Shown: piece after piece, positions 50,062 through 58,360 of the stretch
How positions within the stretch are numbered: the first letter of the stretch is position 1
Layout: every line of letters starts with the position of its first letter
NCBI GenBank assembly: GCA_023416745.1
Contig: JAEZHF010000031.1
Coordinates: 1-64,000, forward strand
From: Bacillota bacterium
GTDB taxonomy: Bacteria > Bacillota > Clostridia > Christensenellales > SZUA-584
Direction of reading: 5' to 3'
Length of the DNA: 64,000 nucleotides
Position numbers and translations under genes: made by a program
Notes under the pieces: generated by a model
What the model saw: the letters and a program-made list of their open reading frames with translations, nothing else
Told to the model about the DNA's origin: nothing
Database searches by the model: none

Positions 50062-50454
50062 CTACTTTGAACGAATAAACCGGCCTAAGGCTTTATCTTC
50101 GCGGTTGATGTGCAGCGTGAGCCAGTTGGTGAGGGTCAGGCCGACAAGCGATTTCGTAGCCACAGTAAAACCGTGCTCCTGAATGTCTTCTGACATCTGT
50201 TTGACGTCCTACATAAAAGCCTGATGCAGTTTTCTGTGATCAACATATCCCGGATAGTTGTATCTCACCTGCAGCGCTTCTTCGTCACGGAAATGCGAAA
50301 CCACATAGTCGGACAGGAAAGCAAGCATCTCCATGACCTTGGCTTGGCTATCTGTACTCAGTGAATCATAAAAAGTATTCAGCCGATGAATTAGCTCCTT
50401 GTGCTGATTATCGATCGCTTCCACACCCACTGATAACTCGTTTGTCCATTCCAT
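50062..50454 (-). pseudogene. Bacteriohemerythrin interrupted by an in-frame amber codon
   Basis: From ATG 50454 (GAGGAGG eight bases upstream) the frame gives a hemerythrin: IDNQHKEL near residue 20, then HFRDEEALQVRYNYPGYVDHRKLHQAF with most iron ligands. TAG at 50209-50211 stops it near residue 81. Read through, the same frame continues to TAG 50062 and contains HINREDK, the last His and Asp iron ligands. The full 130-residue length is normal. The truncated product lacks two ligands and should not bind the diiron site properly. A single base change explains the loss. Confidence 0.78.
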
Positions 50455-50623
50455 TGGCGTTGACCTCCTCAAGGTGTATTCATATTTGTTATATCGGAAA
50501 AAATACACTGGCAGTTTAGTTCATTGTATGAGGAGTCAACACCTGTCCTTTGTTTGCGTGAGCAGCAGAGAAAAGGTTTTCTGATGATTTGTATAGTGGT
50601 GTTATCACTGCATACTGGACTGA

Positions 50624-51169
50624 CTACAGCATAAAAAGATATGCGGCCACGCCTGCCGCTATCGAGCCGATGACGTCGCATATCAGGTCAACGTCAGTGT
50701 CCTTGAGCCCGCGCTGCGTTTTGACGGGCATTCTCTTGTCGATGAAGTATTCAATGATCTCAAATACTGCACCCGCAGCGATACCGGTGAAAGCTACCAT
50801 AATACCCCCAAACAGCTTCGGGCTTACTTCGGCATGGAGCAGCTGCGAGATAAACGAATATATGAACAGAGCATAAGCAAAACATCCGTAGGCATGAAGA
50901 TACCTGTCAAATATGTGTGACCGTGTATATCGGTCCTTGAAATACCCGAAGAAAGTATGGATAAACATCGCGGCTATGGCGAGGATTCTCACCAGATAAG
51001 GCACACCGATGCCGAATACTTCGTCCGCAATAACGTAAAGCGCAAACACTATGTTGGTAACCAGTACGGATTTCATATAGAGCTTGTTGCCGGTACTGAT
51101 GTATCGGTAGGCGATGAAAATCTCTATAAGTAAGAATACCGCGTAGACAATCCAGAAAAAAATGGCCAT
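50624..51169 (-). CDS. Polytopic membrane protein, DUF2238-like
   Basis: 181 residues from ATG 51169 (AGGGAG five bases upstream; GTG 51175 overlaps that site). Five to six membrane segments. The C-terminal EIIEYFIDKRMPVKTQRGLKD followed by TDVDLICDVIG recalls the DUF2238/YjdF membrane family, where E-(x)2-E and D-(x)2-D are conserved. Function unknown. Standalone minus-strand gene. Confidence 0.62.
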   Translation of the reverse strand: MAIFFWIVYAVFLLIEIFIAYRYISTGNKLYMKSVLVTNIVFALYVIADEVFGIGVPYLVRILAIAAMFIHTFFGYFKDRYTRSHIFDRYLHAYGCFAYALFIYSFISQLLHAEVSPKLFGGIMVAFTGIAAGAVFEIIEYFIDKRMPVKTQRGLKDTDVDLICDVIGSIAAGVAAYLFML

Positions 51170-51256
51170 AAACACTCCCTAAATTTGATGGCAGTATTGT
51201 TTATTATGACCATCCGGTTGATCTAAAATGCACATGGCATAACGCTGAACAAACAA

Positions 51257-51282
51257 AAAAGGGCAACAACGCCCTTTTGCTA
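51257..51282 (-). terminator. Terminator of the Moco-domain lipoprotein gene
   Basis: AAAAGGGC pairs with GCCCTTTT around a six-base loop; the minus strand continues TTTGTTTG. Confidence 0.85.
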
Positions 51283-51286
51283 AAAA

Positions 51287-51970
51287 CTATTCGCCGGCAT
51301 CAATCACATCGGCACTGTTTGAATAGCCCCGCTGTTCCCAAAACCCTTGATATCCGGTATCGCTGGATAATTTAATTCTGTTCACCCAGCGTGCCCATTT
51401 GTAGCCCAGCTTGTCTTCAGCCACCACGATAAACGGGTAGCCCATCTCGGGCGGCAGCGGAATGCCGTTGGCGTTATAGGCCATAATCAGCTGCTTCTCC
51501 TTTACCGTGTCGAACGGCAGCGATGTGGTATAGCCGTCGACGGCTTCAAATATGACGGTCACAGCTTCAGGCTTAGCGCCTGCGAGGTTGATAATATCAG
51601 TCAGGCGCACACCTTCCCAAAGTATAGTGGCATCCCAGCCTTCCACGCAGTGCAGCGTGATCAGCCGCGTGTCGGGTTTCATCGCCAATACATCGGCATA
51701 GGTCAGCACAATCTTGTTTGCCACTAGGCCGTCTATGGTCAGCGTATAGTCCGAAATATCCACCTGCTGTACGCCGTTTATCGAGTTGTCACGAGGTCCC
51801 ACGGCCGGGTCTAGCCGGGCACCTTGATACTCCATGATTTCGTTTTCCCGATAGCGGTTTTGTGTTGCGGTGCTCATTGTGTCCGGTGATTCAGATGGAG
51901 CGTTGCTGACACCGCACCCGCTCACCAGCACCACGGCAGCCAACAGCAACAAAATCACAGATCGTTTCAT
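51287..51970 (-). CDS. Lipoprotein with molybdopterin-binding (sulfite oxidase-type) domain
   Basis: 227 residues. Lipobox LVSGC with the modified Cys near residue 19. The mature domain is the SUOX/YedY-type molybdopterin fold: LHCVEGWDATILWEGVRL near residue 105 carries the Cys that ligates Mo. An extracytoplasmic molybdoenzyme of the MsrP type is expected, yet no heme partner or moa/moe genes are nearby, and the domain is short. It may be a non-enzymatic binder of the fold. AGGAGG precedes the ATG. Confidence 0.8.
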   Translation of the reverse strand: MKRSVILLLLAAVVLVSGCGVSNAPSESPDTMSTATQNRYRENEIMEYQGARLDPAVGPRDNSINGVQQVDISDYTLTIDGLVANKIVLTYADVLAMKPDTRLITLHCVEGWDATILWEGVRLTDIINLAGAKPEAVTVIFEAVDGYTTSLPFDTVKEKQLIMAYNANGIPLPPEMGYPFIVVAEDKLGYKWARWVNRIKLSSDTGYQGFWEQRGYSNSADVIDAGE

Positions 51971-52129
51971 GCTTCATCCTCCTGAAAAGTTGTTTGACTT
52001 CATGATGCAATATCACATGATGTACTGTATAGCGCAAAACGCGGTTCGCGCGGCGGCATCAATATATACTGAATATCATTCCGGAAACTGGTGCTGCTCT
52101 AACCCAGCCGGAAGGAATAGACTCTGCTT

Positions 52130-52564
52130 TTACTTTCTCGCATAATCCGGAAGGAAGTGCTCATAATCTCGGTCCATCAGCGATGAGCAGAGCATGAAAT
52201 CCGCGCTGGCCTGATTCATTGCCACCGGTATGTCGTAGACCACCGCGATGCGCAGCAGCGCCTTGACATCCGGGTCATGCGGCTGCGCTTCCAGCGGATC
52301 CCAGAAGAATATCATCATATCGATAGTGCCGTCTGCGATCTGAGCGCCAATTTGCTGGTCTCCGCCCAGCGGCCCGCTTTTGTACGCTTTGACTGGAAGT
52401 CCGGTCGCCGCGGTGATCAGCTTGGCGGTGGTACCGGTGCCGCTGAGAAAATGACGGCTCAGTACGTGGTCGTTCTTTTGCACCCAGGCGATCAGGTCAT
52501 CCTTCTTATGGTCGTGCGCGATCAGTGCGATGTGTTTCTGAGCGCCAATGTTTTGAGTCAGCAT
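52130..52564 (-). CDS. mgsA: Methylglyoxal synthase
   Basis: 144 residues, normal size. It converts dihydroxyacetone phosphate into methylglyoxal and phosphate, bypassing lower glycolysis. LIAHDHKKDDLI near residue 15, SGTGTTAKLI near 41 (phosphate binding) and GPLGGDQQIGA near 64 with the catalytic Asp are all intact. DPLEAQPHDPDVKALLRIA near 88 completes the signature. AAAGGGGGG lies nine bases before the ATG. Standalone gene. Confidence 0.93.
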   Translation of the reverse strand: MLTQNIGAQKHIALIAHDHKKDDLIAWVQKNDHVLSRHFLSGTGTTAKLITAATGLPVKAYKSGPLGGDQQIGAQIADGTIDMMIFFWDPLEAQPHDPDVKALLRIAVVYDIPVAMNQASADFMLCSSLMDRDYEHFLPDYARK

Positions 52565-52678
52565 GGGCAGCCCCCCTTTGCATTATGAAATAAAATATCA
52601 TGGCTCATTATAAGCCGGGGACAAGTGGGAGGACAACATATTTTATGATAAGATTATCTGAAGATGCGGCACTGCGTG

Positions 52679-53322
52679 CTAAAGAAGAATAAGGCTCACA
52701 TCTGCCGATGTCAAGCCGCTGTCCAGCGCGCGGTAAAGATAGCGTGACGCAAGCGACGCAAAGGGCCGCCACGCAGAGGCTTGCGATTCAATGGCAGCGC
52801 GTCCCGTGTCTTTTGTTTCATACAGCCAGCGGAAGGCCTGCTGCAAAGCGCCGTCCTCAAAGGGCAATATGTCCGGCCTTTGCAGCACGAAAAGAAGATA
52901 CATCTTGGCGGTCCAATTGCCGATACCGCGAGGCGCGTCAGCTCTTGTTGCACCGCATCATCCGGCAGTTTCTCCAGCCGGTCGAGGAAATCAGGATTAT
53001 GAGCGGCTGTTTGTGCCAGAGAACGGACAGCAGCGGCTTTGGCGCGGGAGAGCCCGATACCCGTCAGCGCTTCATCGGGCAGCGCTAATAGGACGCCCGG
53101 AGTCACTGAACCGCCGCAGAGGTTATGCAACCGTGCAGCAATCACATCTGCCACCCGTGCGGACAGCATTTGACCGATGATGGTCTGCACAAGGAAACAA
53201 AACGGCTCTTCAAACGTTTCGCATTTTAGCGGACCCAGTTTGTTGATGACACGGGCGAGTCTGTTGTCGGCATCACACAGATACCTCAATTCGGGCGAGT
53301 TCATATCGAATACGGCTGTCAT
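52679..53322 (-). pseudogene. AlkA-like DNA-3-methyladenine glycosylase, broken by a one-base deletion
   Basis: The first frame (from ATG 53322) gives residues 1-~134 of an HhH-GPD glycosylase (FLVQTIIGQMLSARVADVIA, LTGIGLSRAKAAAVRSLA). Near 52933 it shifts. The next frame resumes GIGNWTAKMYLLFVLQRPD and FEDGALQ with the catalytic Asp region and runs to 52679. Adding one C in CTC-GCGGTATC restores LRGIGNWTA. The complete protein would be ~213 residues. Everything else is intact, so the lesion is recent or a sequencing error. Confidence 0.75.
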
Positions 53323-53453
53323 TTTTTGACCTTACATCCTCAATAAGTGTTTTACAATTATAACTTATCAGGTGTTGGCTGCGCAAGTTGACGGTTGAAA
53401 GGGGCCGCCGGCGGTGATAGAATAAGCGGATGATGACAGCGGGAGGGAACAGC

Positions 53454-54383
53454 ATGCAGATTAATTCAGCCGCTATCGTGGGGCTGGGTGCACTTGGCGT
53501 CATGTATGGGCATCATTTGAGCAAGACCCTTCCTGACGGAGCGCTGCACATCGTGGCGGATGATAGAAGGCTTGAGAAATATAGAACCGAAGGTGTTCGC
53601 TGCAATGGGGAACCATGTTCGTTTAGATACTGGACGCCCGAGGAGGCGCAGCCTGTGGACATCGTGCTGGTGGCGGTCAAGCAGACGGGGCTTGCCGGTG
53701 CGGTCGATGTAATGAAAAACCTGGTCGCCAGCCATACGGTGATATTGTCATTGCTGAACGGAATCAGCAGTGAGCAGATACTCGCGGATGCGTTTGGTGA
53801 AGGCAAGCTGCTTTTGTGCGTGGCACAGGGCATGGATGCCTTGCGCGAGGGCCGCAGCGTCAGCTATCATAACATGGGCTGGGTGGTGTTTGGGGATAAG
53901 ACACCCGGGCCGCCATCTGAGAATGCCCGGCGGGTAGCAGAATTTTTTGATAGTACGAGCGTGCCGCACATATTGGCCGACGATATGCCGCACCGTCTTT
54001 GGAGCAAATTCATGCTCAATTGCGGCGTAAACCAGGTGGTAGCGGTATATGGTGAAGGATATGCGGATGTTCAAAGGCCGGGTCGGCTGCGGGATATGAT
54101 GCTAACTGCGATGCGTGAGGTGATGGAGCTGGCGCATAAGGAGGGCATTGCACTCGGCGAAGAAGATATTGCCGGTTGGATGTCGTTGCTGGCAACGCTG
54201 AATCCTATGGGCAAACCGTCGATGCGACAGGACGTTGAGGCGCAGCGCAGAAGTGAAGTGGAGCTTTTTGCGGGTACTGTCATGCGCCTGGGTCAAAAGC
54301 ATGGCATACCGACACCGGTGAACGATGAATTATACAGACACATATCAGAGATAGAGAGTGACTACTTTGATGGCTCATTATGA
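53454..54383 (+). CDS. Ketopantoate reductase family protein (PanE/ApbA)
   Basis: 309 residues from ATG 53454 with GGGAGGG six bases upstream. The NADPH-binding Rossmann turn is VGLGALGVMYGHHL near residue 10. VKQTGLAGAV and NGISSEQIL (near 105) match the 2-dehydropantoate 2-reductase family, and the C-terminal helical domain has the Lys of KFMLNCGVNQ near 185. No other pantothenate genes are nearby, so a role outside coenzyme A synthesis is possible. Confidence 0.85.
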   Translation: MQINSAAIVGLGALGVMYGHHLSKTLPDGALHIVADDRRLEKYRTEGVRCNGEPCSFRYWTPEEAQPVDIVLVAVKQTGLAGAVDVMKNLVASHTVILSLLNGISSEQILADAFGEGKLLLCVAQGMDALREGRSVSYHNMGWVVFGDKTPGPPSENARRVAEFFDSTSVPHILADDMPHRLWSKFMLNCGVNQVVAVYGEGYADVQRPGRLRDMMLTAMREVMELAHKEGIALGEEDIAGWMSLLATLNPMGKPSMRQDVEAQRRSEVELFAGTVMRLGQKHGIPTPVNDELYRHISEIESDYFDGSL

Positions 54384-54498
54384 GCCGTTCAGGTGAGTGA
54401 AAAAGTTGCTGGCGCTCTGCTTGAGCGCTTCTTTCGCTCCCCGCAGCGGGGGCTTTGAATGCCACCCGTACATGTCTTGATATGGGGAAGGAGAAAAT
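54384..54498. other. Intergenic with two hairpins
   Basis: GAGCGCTTCTTTCGCTC and CCCCGCAGCGGGG form adjacent stems (about 54424-54452). The second runs into GCTTTG and may end the panE-like transcript, though the T-run is short. Confidence 0.4.
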
Positions 54499-55026
54499 AT
54501 GGGAGTGACGATTCGCTGCTGCGACAGCAATGATCTGAAAACGCTGCGGACATTGTCGCTGGACACGTTTATAACAGCGTTCGGAGATCAGAATACGCCG
54601 GAAAACATGGAGGCTTACTGTGCACAGGCCTTTGGCGAAGGCGCGCTGCAACGGCAGATGGAAACGCCGGGTACTTTATTCTGGTTTTTGTATGCGGACA
54701 ACGAACTGGCGGGTTACATGAAGCTGAACACGGGCAACGCCCAGACCGAGGCCGTGGGAGAAGATGCGCTGGAGATCGAGCGCATATACGTTTGCGCGGC
54801 CTTTCAAGGGCAGGGGCTGGGCGCTTGCCTGATGGAACATGCTGTCGTGACAGCGCAAAAGCTAGGCAAGGGAAGCATCTGGCTGGGCGTGTGGGAGCAC
54901 AATGCGCGTGCCGTCGGGTTTTATGAAGCTCACGGTTTCCGCCGTTTTGCCGCGCATGACTTTTATTTGGGCGGCGATAGACAGACGGATATTATTATGC
55001 GGCGGGAGTTGGCGCAGGCAATTTAG
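54499..55026 (+). CDS. GNAT-family N-acetyltransferase
   Basis: 175 residues. The acetyl-CoA binding motif A is IERIYVCAAFQGQGLGACLMEHA near residue 95, with the Q-x-x-G-x-G/A turn; motif B is GFYEAHGF near 140. The whole resembles PaiA-type polyamine acetyltransferases, but the substrate is not certain. The stop is ten bases before the HAD gene, so the two are probably co-transcribed. Confidence 0.85.
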   Translation: MGVTIRCCDSNDLKTLRTLSLDTFITAFGDQNTPENMEAYCAQAFGEGALQRQMETPGTLFWFLYADNELAGYMKLNTGNAQTEAVGEDALEIERIYVCAAFQGQGLGACLMEHAVVTAQKLGKGSIWLGVWEHNARAVGFYEAHGFRRFAAHDFYLGGDRQTDIIMRRELAQAI

Positions 55027-55036
55027 AAGGAGCACC

Positions 55037-55708
55037 ATGGGGAACGGTACAAAACTGCTGGTATTTGATGTGGATGGAACACTGGCACCGCACGGTATGC
55101 CGATGGAACGGGAGACAGCACAGGCGCTGTGCGAGCTGGAAAGGCGCGGGCATACTGTTGCGTTTGCGTCCGGCAAACCCTCTGAGTATCTGGATGGACT
55201 TGCGCGAGGCATTGGGCTTATGGACAGGTGTATGATTGCGGAAAACGGCGGCGTGATATTTTACCGTGGTATGATACATCTGATGGCGAAGCGCCCTGAA
55301 TTCTTTGAACGGCTGCACAGCGATATTGTCCGGCTTTTTCCGCAGGCACGTTTACAGCATAACATGGTGAACCTGACCGCGCTGGCGACAGGAGAGACAC
55401 TGGGGGCTGTCGTCAATCACCTTCAGGATGCGGGTGTTTGCGACGGCAAGAGCTGCGGATATTATCTGCACAGTGACTCAGCGGAGCTTTTACTCCCCGG
55501 CGTTAACAAGGGCAGTGCACTTCACGAGCTTAAAGCCATGGCCGGGTTTAGTACAGAAAATACCATTGTCGCAGGCAACGCAGAAAATGACGTGCCGATG
55601 CGCGGTGAAGCGGGACTTTTTCTCGCGGTGGGAGATGGGATAGAGGCGGATAGTCGCTTTTCGGATACCAAGGCGCTGATTTCCAGTTTGCTCGATTTTT
55701 GTATATGA
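55037..55708 (+). CDS. HAD-superfamily hydrolase (Cof-like)
   Basis: 223 residues from ATG 55037, with AAGGAG seven bases upstream; an in-frame extension lies inside the GNAT gene. Motif I is VFDVDGTLAP near residue 8 with the nucleophilic Asp. Motif II is AFASGK and motif IV GNAENDVPM near 180. The cap domain in the middle is small, type C2, as in Cof-type sugar phosphatases and mannosyl-3-phosphoglycerate phosphatases. Second gene of the GNAT-HAD pair. Confidence 0.85.
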   Translation: MGNGTKLLVFDVDGTLAPHGMPMERETAQALCELERRGHTVAFASGKPSEYLDGLARGIGLMDRCMIAENGGVIFYRGMIHLMAKRPEFFERLHSDIVRLFPQARLQHNMVNLTALATGETLGAVVNHLQDAGVCDGKSCGYYLHSDSAELLLPGVNKGSALHELKAMAGFSTENTIVAGNAENDVPMRGEAGLFLAVGDGIEADSRFSDTKALISSLLDFCI

Positions 55709-55814
55709 ATTTCTCTCCTGAATATTTTCACAAGTATGTTGAATTATGCCGCTGTGTACAATAGAATGACATTATGATAGGGGATATAATTCATTGTATA
55801 TGGAGGGTATTGAT

Positions 55815-56228
55815 ATGAGAAAATTCAAGAGAACAGCAGTATATGCTGCAGTGTTGGCGCTGTTTGTGCTCACATGGCTCATGATGGGGGCCAGTTGCAG
55901 CTTCACCACCGCCAATGTAAAAAACGCGCTGATGACCACGGCCATTGATGAGAACAACCAACCGGTGGATAGCGTGACGGAGTATGAAGCAGGCGCGACC
56001 GCATATTTGAGCGCGGAGCTGCACAACGCACCTGACGAAACGACGATCACTTTTGTCTGGTATTATGAAGATGAAGTGGTGGATCGTGTCAGTGTCGACA
56101 ACCAAGGATATTCCGATACCATGCTCAGTTCCAACATGCCGGTGCCGCAGGCAGGCACGTACATGGTGGAGGTGTACATCGACGACAGGGAAGATCCTGA
56201 TCAGGCAGTGGAGTTCACTGTGAATTGA
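55815..56228 (+). CDS. Secreted or lipid-anchored protein with beta-sandwich domain, uncharacterised
   Basis: 137 residues from ATG 55815, with GGAGGG seven bases upstream. The hydrophobic N-terminus ends in MMGASC, a weak lipobox lacking the usual -3 Leu. The mature part alternates strands: an AYLSAELHN block near residue 60, then FVWYYEDEVVD and TYMVEVYIDDRED. This suggests a single immunoglobulin-like domain. No function known. Followed by a terminator. Confidence 0.65.
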   Translation: MRKFKRTAVYAAVLALFVLTWLMMGASCSFTTANVKNALMTTAIDENNQPVDSVTEYEAGATAYLSAELHNAPDETTITFVWYYEDEVVDRVSVDNQGYSDTMLSSNMPVPQAGTYMVEVYIDDREDPDQAVEFTVN

Positions 56229-56241
56229 CATACCGGTCACA

Positions 56242-56275
56242 GCCGTTTTCGATAAACCGGAAGCGGCCTTTTTTT
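56242..56275 (+). terminator. Terminator
   Basis: GCCGTTTTC pairs with GGAAGCGGC (two G-T wobbles) across an eight-base loop, followed by seven Ts interrupted only by one C. Confidence 0.75.
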
Positions 56276-56378
56276 GCGCAGAAATAAATGCAAATGCTTC
56301 TCACTGTAATTATGTCACATAACACAGAGCTATAAAGCGTTATAGTAATGGAACAAACATTATGAGGTAATAAAACAT

Positions 56379-56696
56379 ATGATAAAAATCGCAAAGCCCA
56401 AAAAAATTAAGCCAAAAGACGCGGCGGAAATGGTGAGCAGCTCCAGAGCAATTCTCGTGGATGTAAGGTCGCCACAGGAGTTCCGGCAAGCCCATATCCC
56501 CGGCGCGCTGATGCTGCCGCTGGACAGATTGCCGTCCGCGGCAGAAAAGACGCTGCCGGATAAAGACGCCGTCATCATACTGTATTGCCTGTCGGGGGCG
56601 CGCAGCCGGGCGGCCGGAAAGCTGCTGGCGCAGATGGGTTATCTAAATGTCCGTAATCTCGGTGCTATGCATCTGTGGCCTCACGCTGCTTCATAG
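56379..56696 (+). CDS. Single-domain rhodanese-like protein (first copy)
   Basis: 105 residues. VDVRSPQEF near residue 28 and the active-site loop CLSGARS near 69, with the catalytic Cys, define a rhodanese fold (sulfur transfer). The opening KPKKIKPKDAAEM parallels the second copy at 58361-58687, so the two are paralogues flanking the efflux gene. The start has only GAGG at a long spacing. Confidence 0.85.
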   Translation: MIKIAKPKKIKPKDAAEMVSSSRAILVDVRSPQEFRQAHIPGALMLPLDRLPSAAEKTLPDKDAVIILYCLSGARSRAAGKLLAQMGYLNVRNLGAMHLWPHAAS

Positions 56697-56749
56697 CCTT
56701 TCTGTGCGTCGGCGGATGCATTTGCGCAACGGTTCGTTACTATGGCATC

Positions 56750-56778
56750 TTGCTCATGAGGCGGCGCCATGTTATAAT
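56750..56778 (+). promoter_or_regulatory. Promoter of the efflux-pump leader
   Basis: TTGCTC (56750-56755), 17-base spacer, TATAAT (56773-56778). It gives a transcript with a ~260-base leader before the efflux gene. Confidence 0.65.
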
Positions 56779-56818
56779 ATGATTATTCAATTGACTCTCA
56801 GAAGGGGAGAATAACCTT

Positions 56819-56842
56819 ATGCAGTCTGTTCGCTTGAGATAA
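56819..56842 (+). CDS. Leader peptide MQSVRLR, likely macrolide-stalling
   Basis: ATG 56819 with AAGGGGAG nine bases upstream begins the seven-codon ORF MQSVRLR, ending at TAA. The Arg-Leu-Arg tail is the (+)X(+) arrest motif at which macrolide-bound ribosomes stall. Known leaders of mef and erm genes end in the same RLR; for the streptococcal mef(E)/mel element the leader is, as I recall, MTASMRLR. Its position between a promoter and an attenuator hairpin upstream of a Mef-like gene makes a regulatory role likely. Confidence 0.72.
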   Translation: MQSVRLR

Positions 56843-56964
56843 GTCCGCAACAAAAATTACTGCTTTGCTTCAGGGTTTATTTGCTGCACTTATTTCAGGT
56901 CAGGATGGATAGCGATGGGCCAGCCGCATTTACAGCGCGGTTAAAGGCTCGGCATGTCTTTCAC

Positions 56965-56997
56965 GCAGCGCAAACCTAAAAGGCGGGCTGCTTTTTT
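56965..56997 (+). terminator. Attenuator terminator in the efflux leader
   Basis: GCAGC (56965-56969) and GCTGC (56987-56991) close a stem with an inner CCT/AGG pairing, followed by TTTTTT. An upstream hairpin (about 56913-56951, CCGC/GCGG core) could compete with it. It lies 50 bases before the efflux start, suiting induction by antitermination when a ribosome stalls on the leader. Confidence 0.65.
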
Positions 56998-57047
56998 GTT
57001 GCTTTTCGGTGTCGGACAAAAATACTGTTATTTTGGAGTGAACAGAA

Positions 57048-58295
57048 ATGAAAAGCAAAACAAATTGGAAACGGGACTACTTTACGATACTGGGCGGACA
57101 GGCAGTGTCGCTGATCACCAGCGGCATATTACAAATGGCGCTTATATTCACCATCACCGACATGACAGGCTCCGCAACGATGCTGTCCGTGGCGTCGCTG
57201 GCAGGGTTTTTGCCCTATGCGCTGCTTGGCCCCTTCATCGGCGTGCTGGTGGACCGGCACAACCGCAAAACGGTGATGATATTGGCAGACATGGTGATCG
57301 CCGCAGCGGGTGCGGCGCTGGCTGTTACGGCGCTGTTTACCGAGCTGCAGATATGGATGATCATGGGGGCGTTATTTGTGCGCAGCCTGGGAGCGGCATT
57401 CCATTCGCCGGCGTTGGGCGCGGCCACGCCGCTGATCGTGCCGCAGGAGATGCTGGTGAAATACGGCGGATACAGCCAGTCGCTGCAGTCCGTCAGTTAT
57501 ATCGTCAGCCCGGCGCTGGGCGCGCTGCTTTACGCTGTATGGGATATCAGCGCCATCATCGCGCTGGATGTGGGCGGCGCGGTGATCGCGTCGGCAGCGG
57601 TGGCGCTGGTGCATATACCCAGACCGAAATCACAGGCGCAGCAGCAAGGCCGTTTCTTCAGCGAGATGAAGCAGGGTTTTGCCGCTATCCGGCAGCATAA
57701 AGGTTTGCTGGCACTGCTGCTAGTGGGGGCTGTTTACCTGCTCATCTACATGCCCATCAACGCGCTGTATCCGCTGATGAGCATGGGACACTTTAAAGGC
57801 ACTCCGATGCACGCTTCTATTGCGGAGATGGCGTTTGCTGCCGGCATGGTGGCAGGCGGTTTTATTCTGGGGCTGTGGGGCGGTTTCAAGAAACGCACGT
57901 TAACAATATTCGGATCAATACTGCTGATGGGCGCGGCGCTGGCCGTATCCGGATTGCTGCCCTCGGGCGGATTTATCGCCTTCGCCGCATGCTGCCTGGC
58001 CATGGGCTTTTCGGCACCGTTCTACAGTACCGTACAAACCGCGATGTTCCAGCAGATGATCGAGCCGCAGTATTTGGGGCGTGTGTTCTCGCTAACGGGC
58101 AGTCTGCTGTCGCTGGTGGTGCCGCTGGGGCTCGTCATCTCAGGAATGCTGGCCGACCGAGTCGGCGTGCCGCTGTGGTTCCTCATTTCGGGTGTGCTGA
58201 TCACTTGTACTGCCCTGCTGATACTGGCTTTAAGGCCAATAAGGCAGCTGGATCAGTATTTTGATAACAGTTCCGAAAAAATGCCGCCAGTGTAA
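57048..58295 (+). CDS. Mef-like macrolide efflux MFS transporter
   Basis: 415 residues with 12 membrane segments. The whole length closely follows Mef(A)/Mef(E) by memory: NWKRDYFTILGGQAVSLITS near the start, GFLPYALLGPFIGVLVDRH near 60, YGGYSQSLQSVSYIVSPA near 140 and LGRVFSLTGSLLSL near 345. It is a proton-driven drug:H+ antiporter of the DHA3 type. The ABC-F partner (Msr/Mel) that usually follows mef is absent; a rhodanese gene follows instead. An RLR leader and attenuator precede it. Whether it exports macrolides has to be inferred. Confidence 0.85.
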   Translation: MKSKTNWKRDYFTILGGQAVSLITSGILQMALIFTITDMTGSATMLSVASLAGFLPYALLGPFIGVLVDRHNRKTVMILADMVIAAAGAALAVTALFTELQIWMIMGALFVRSLGAAFHSPALGAATPLIVPQEMLVKYGGYSQSLQSVSYIVSPALGALLYAVWDISAIIALDVGGAVIASAAVALVHIPRPKSQAQQQGRFFSEMKQGFAAIRQHKGLLALLLVGAVYLLIYMPINALYPLMSMGHFKGTPMHASIAEMAFAAGMVAGGFILGLWGGFKKRTLTIFGSILLMGAALAVSGLLPSGGFIAFAACCLAMGFSAPFYSTVQTAMFQQMIEPQYLGRVFSLTGSLLSLVVPLGLVISGMLADRVGVPLWFLISGVLITCTALLILALRPIRQLDQYFDNSSEKMPPV

Positions 58296-58360
58296 TTTTG
58301 TCACAGTCATCCGTTGAAAACAGCGTTATCATCACATCATAATAAACAGGAGGATCACAG

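Noticed and set aside
56954..57700. 248-codon open frame overlapping the efflux gene
   Set aside because: It begins inside the attenuator and overlaps the Mef-like frame, which is clearly the real protein. Its translation is low-complexity Gly/Arg-rich.
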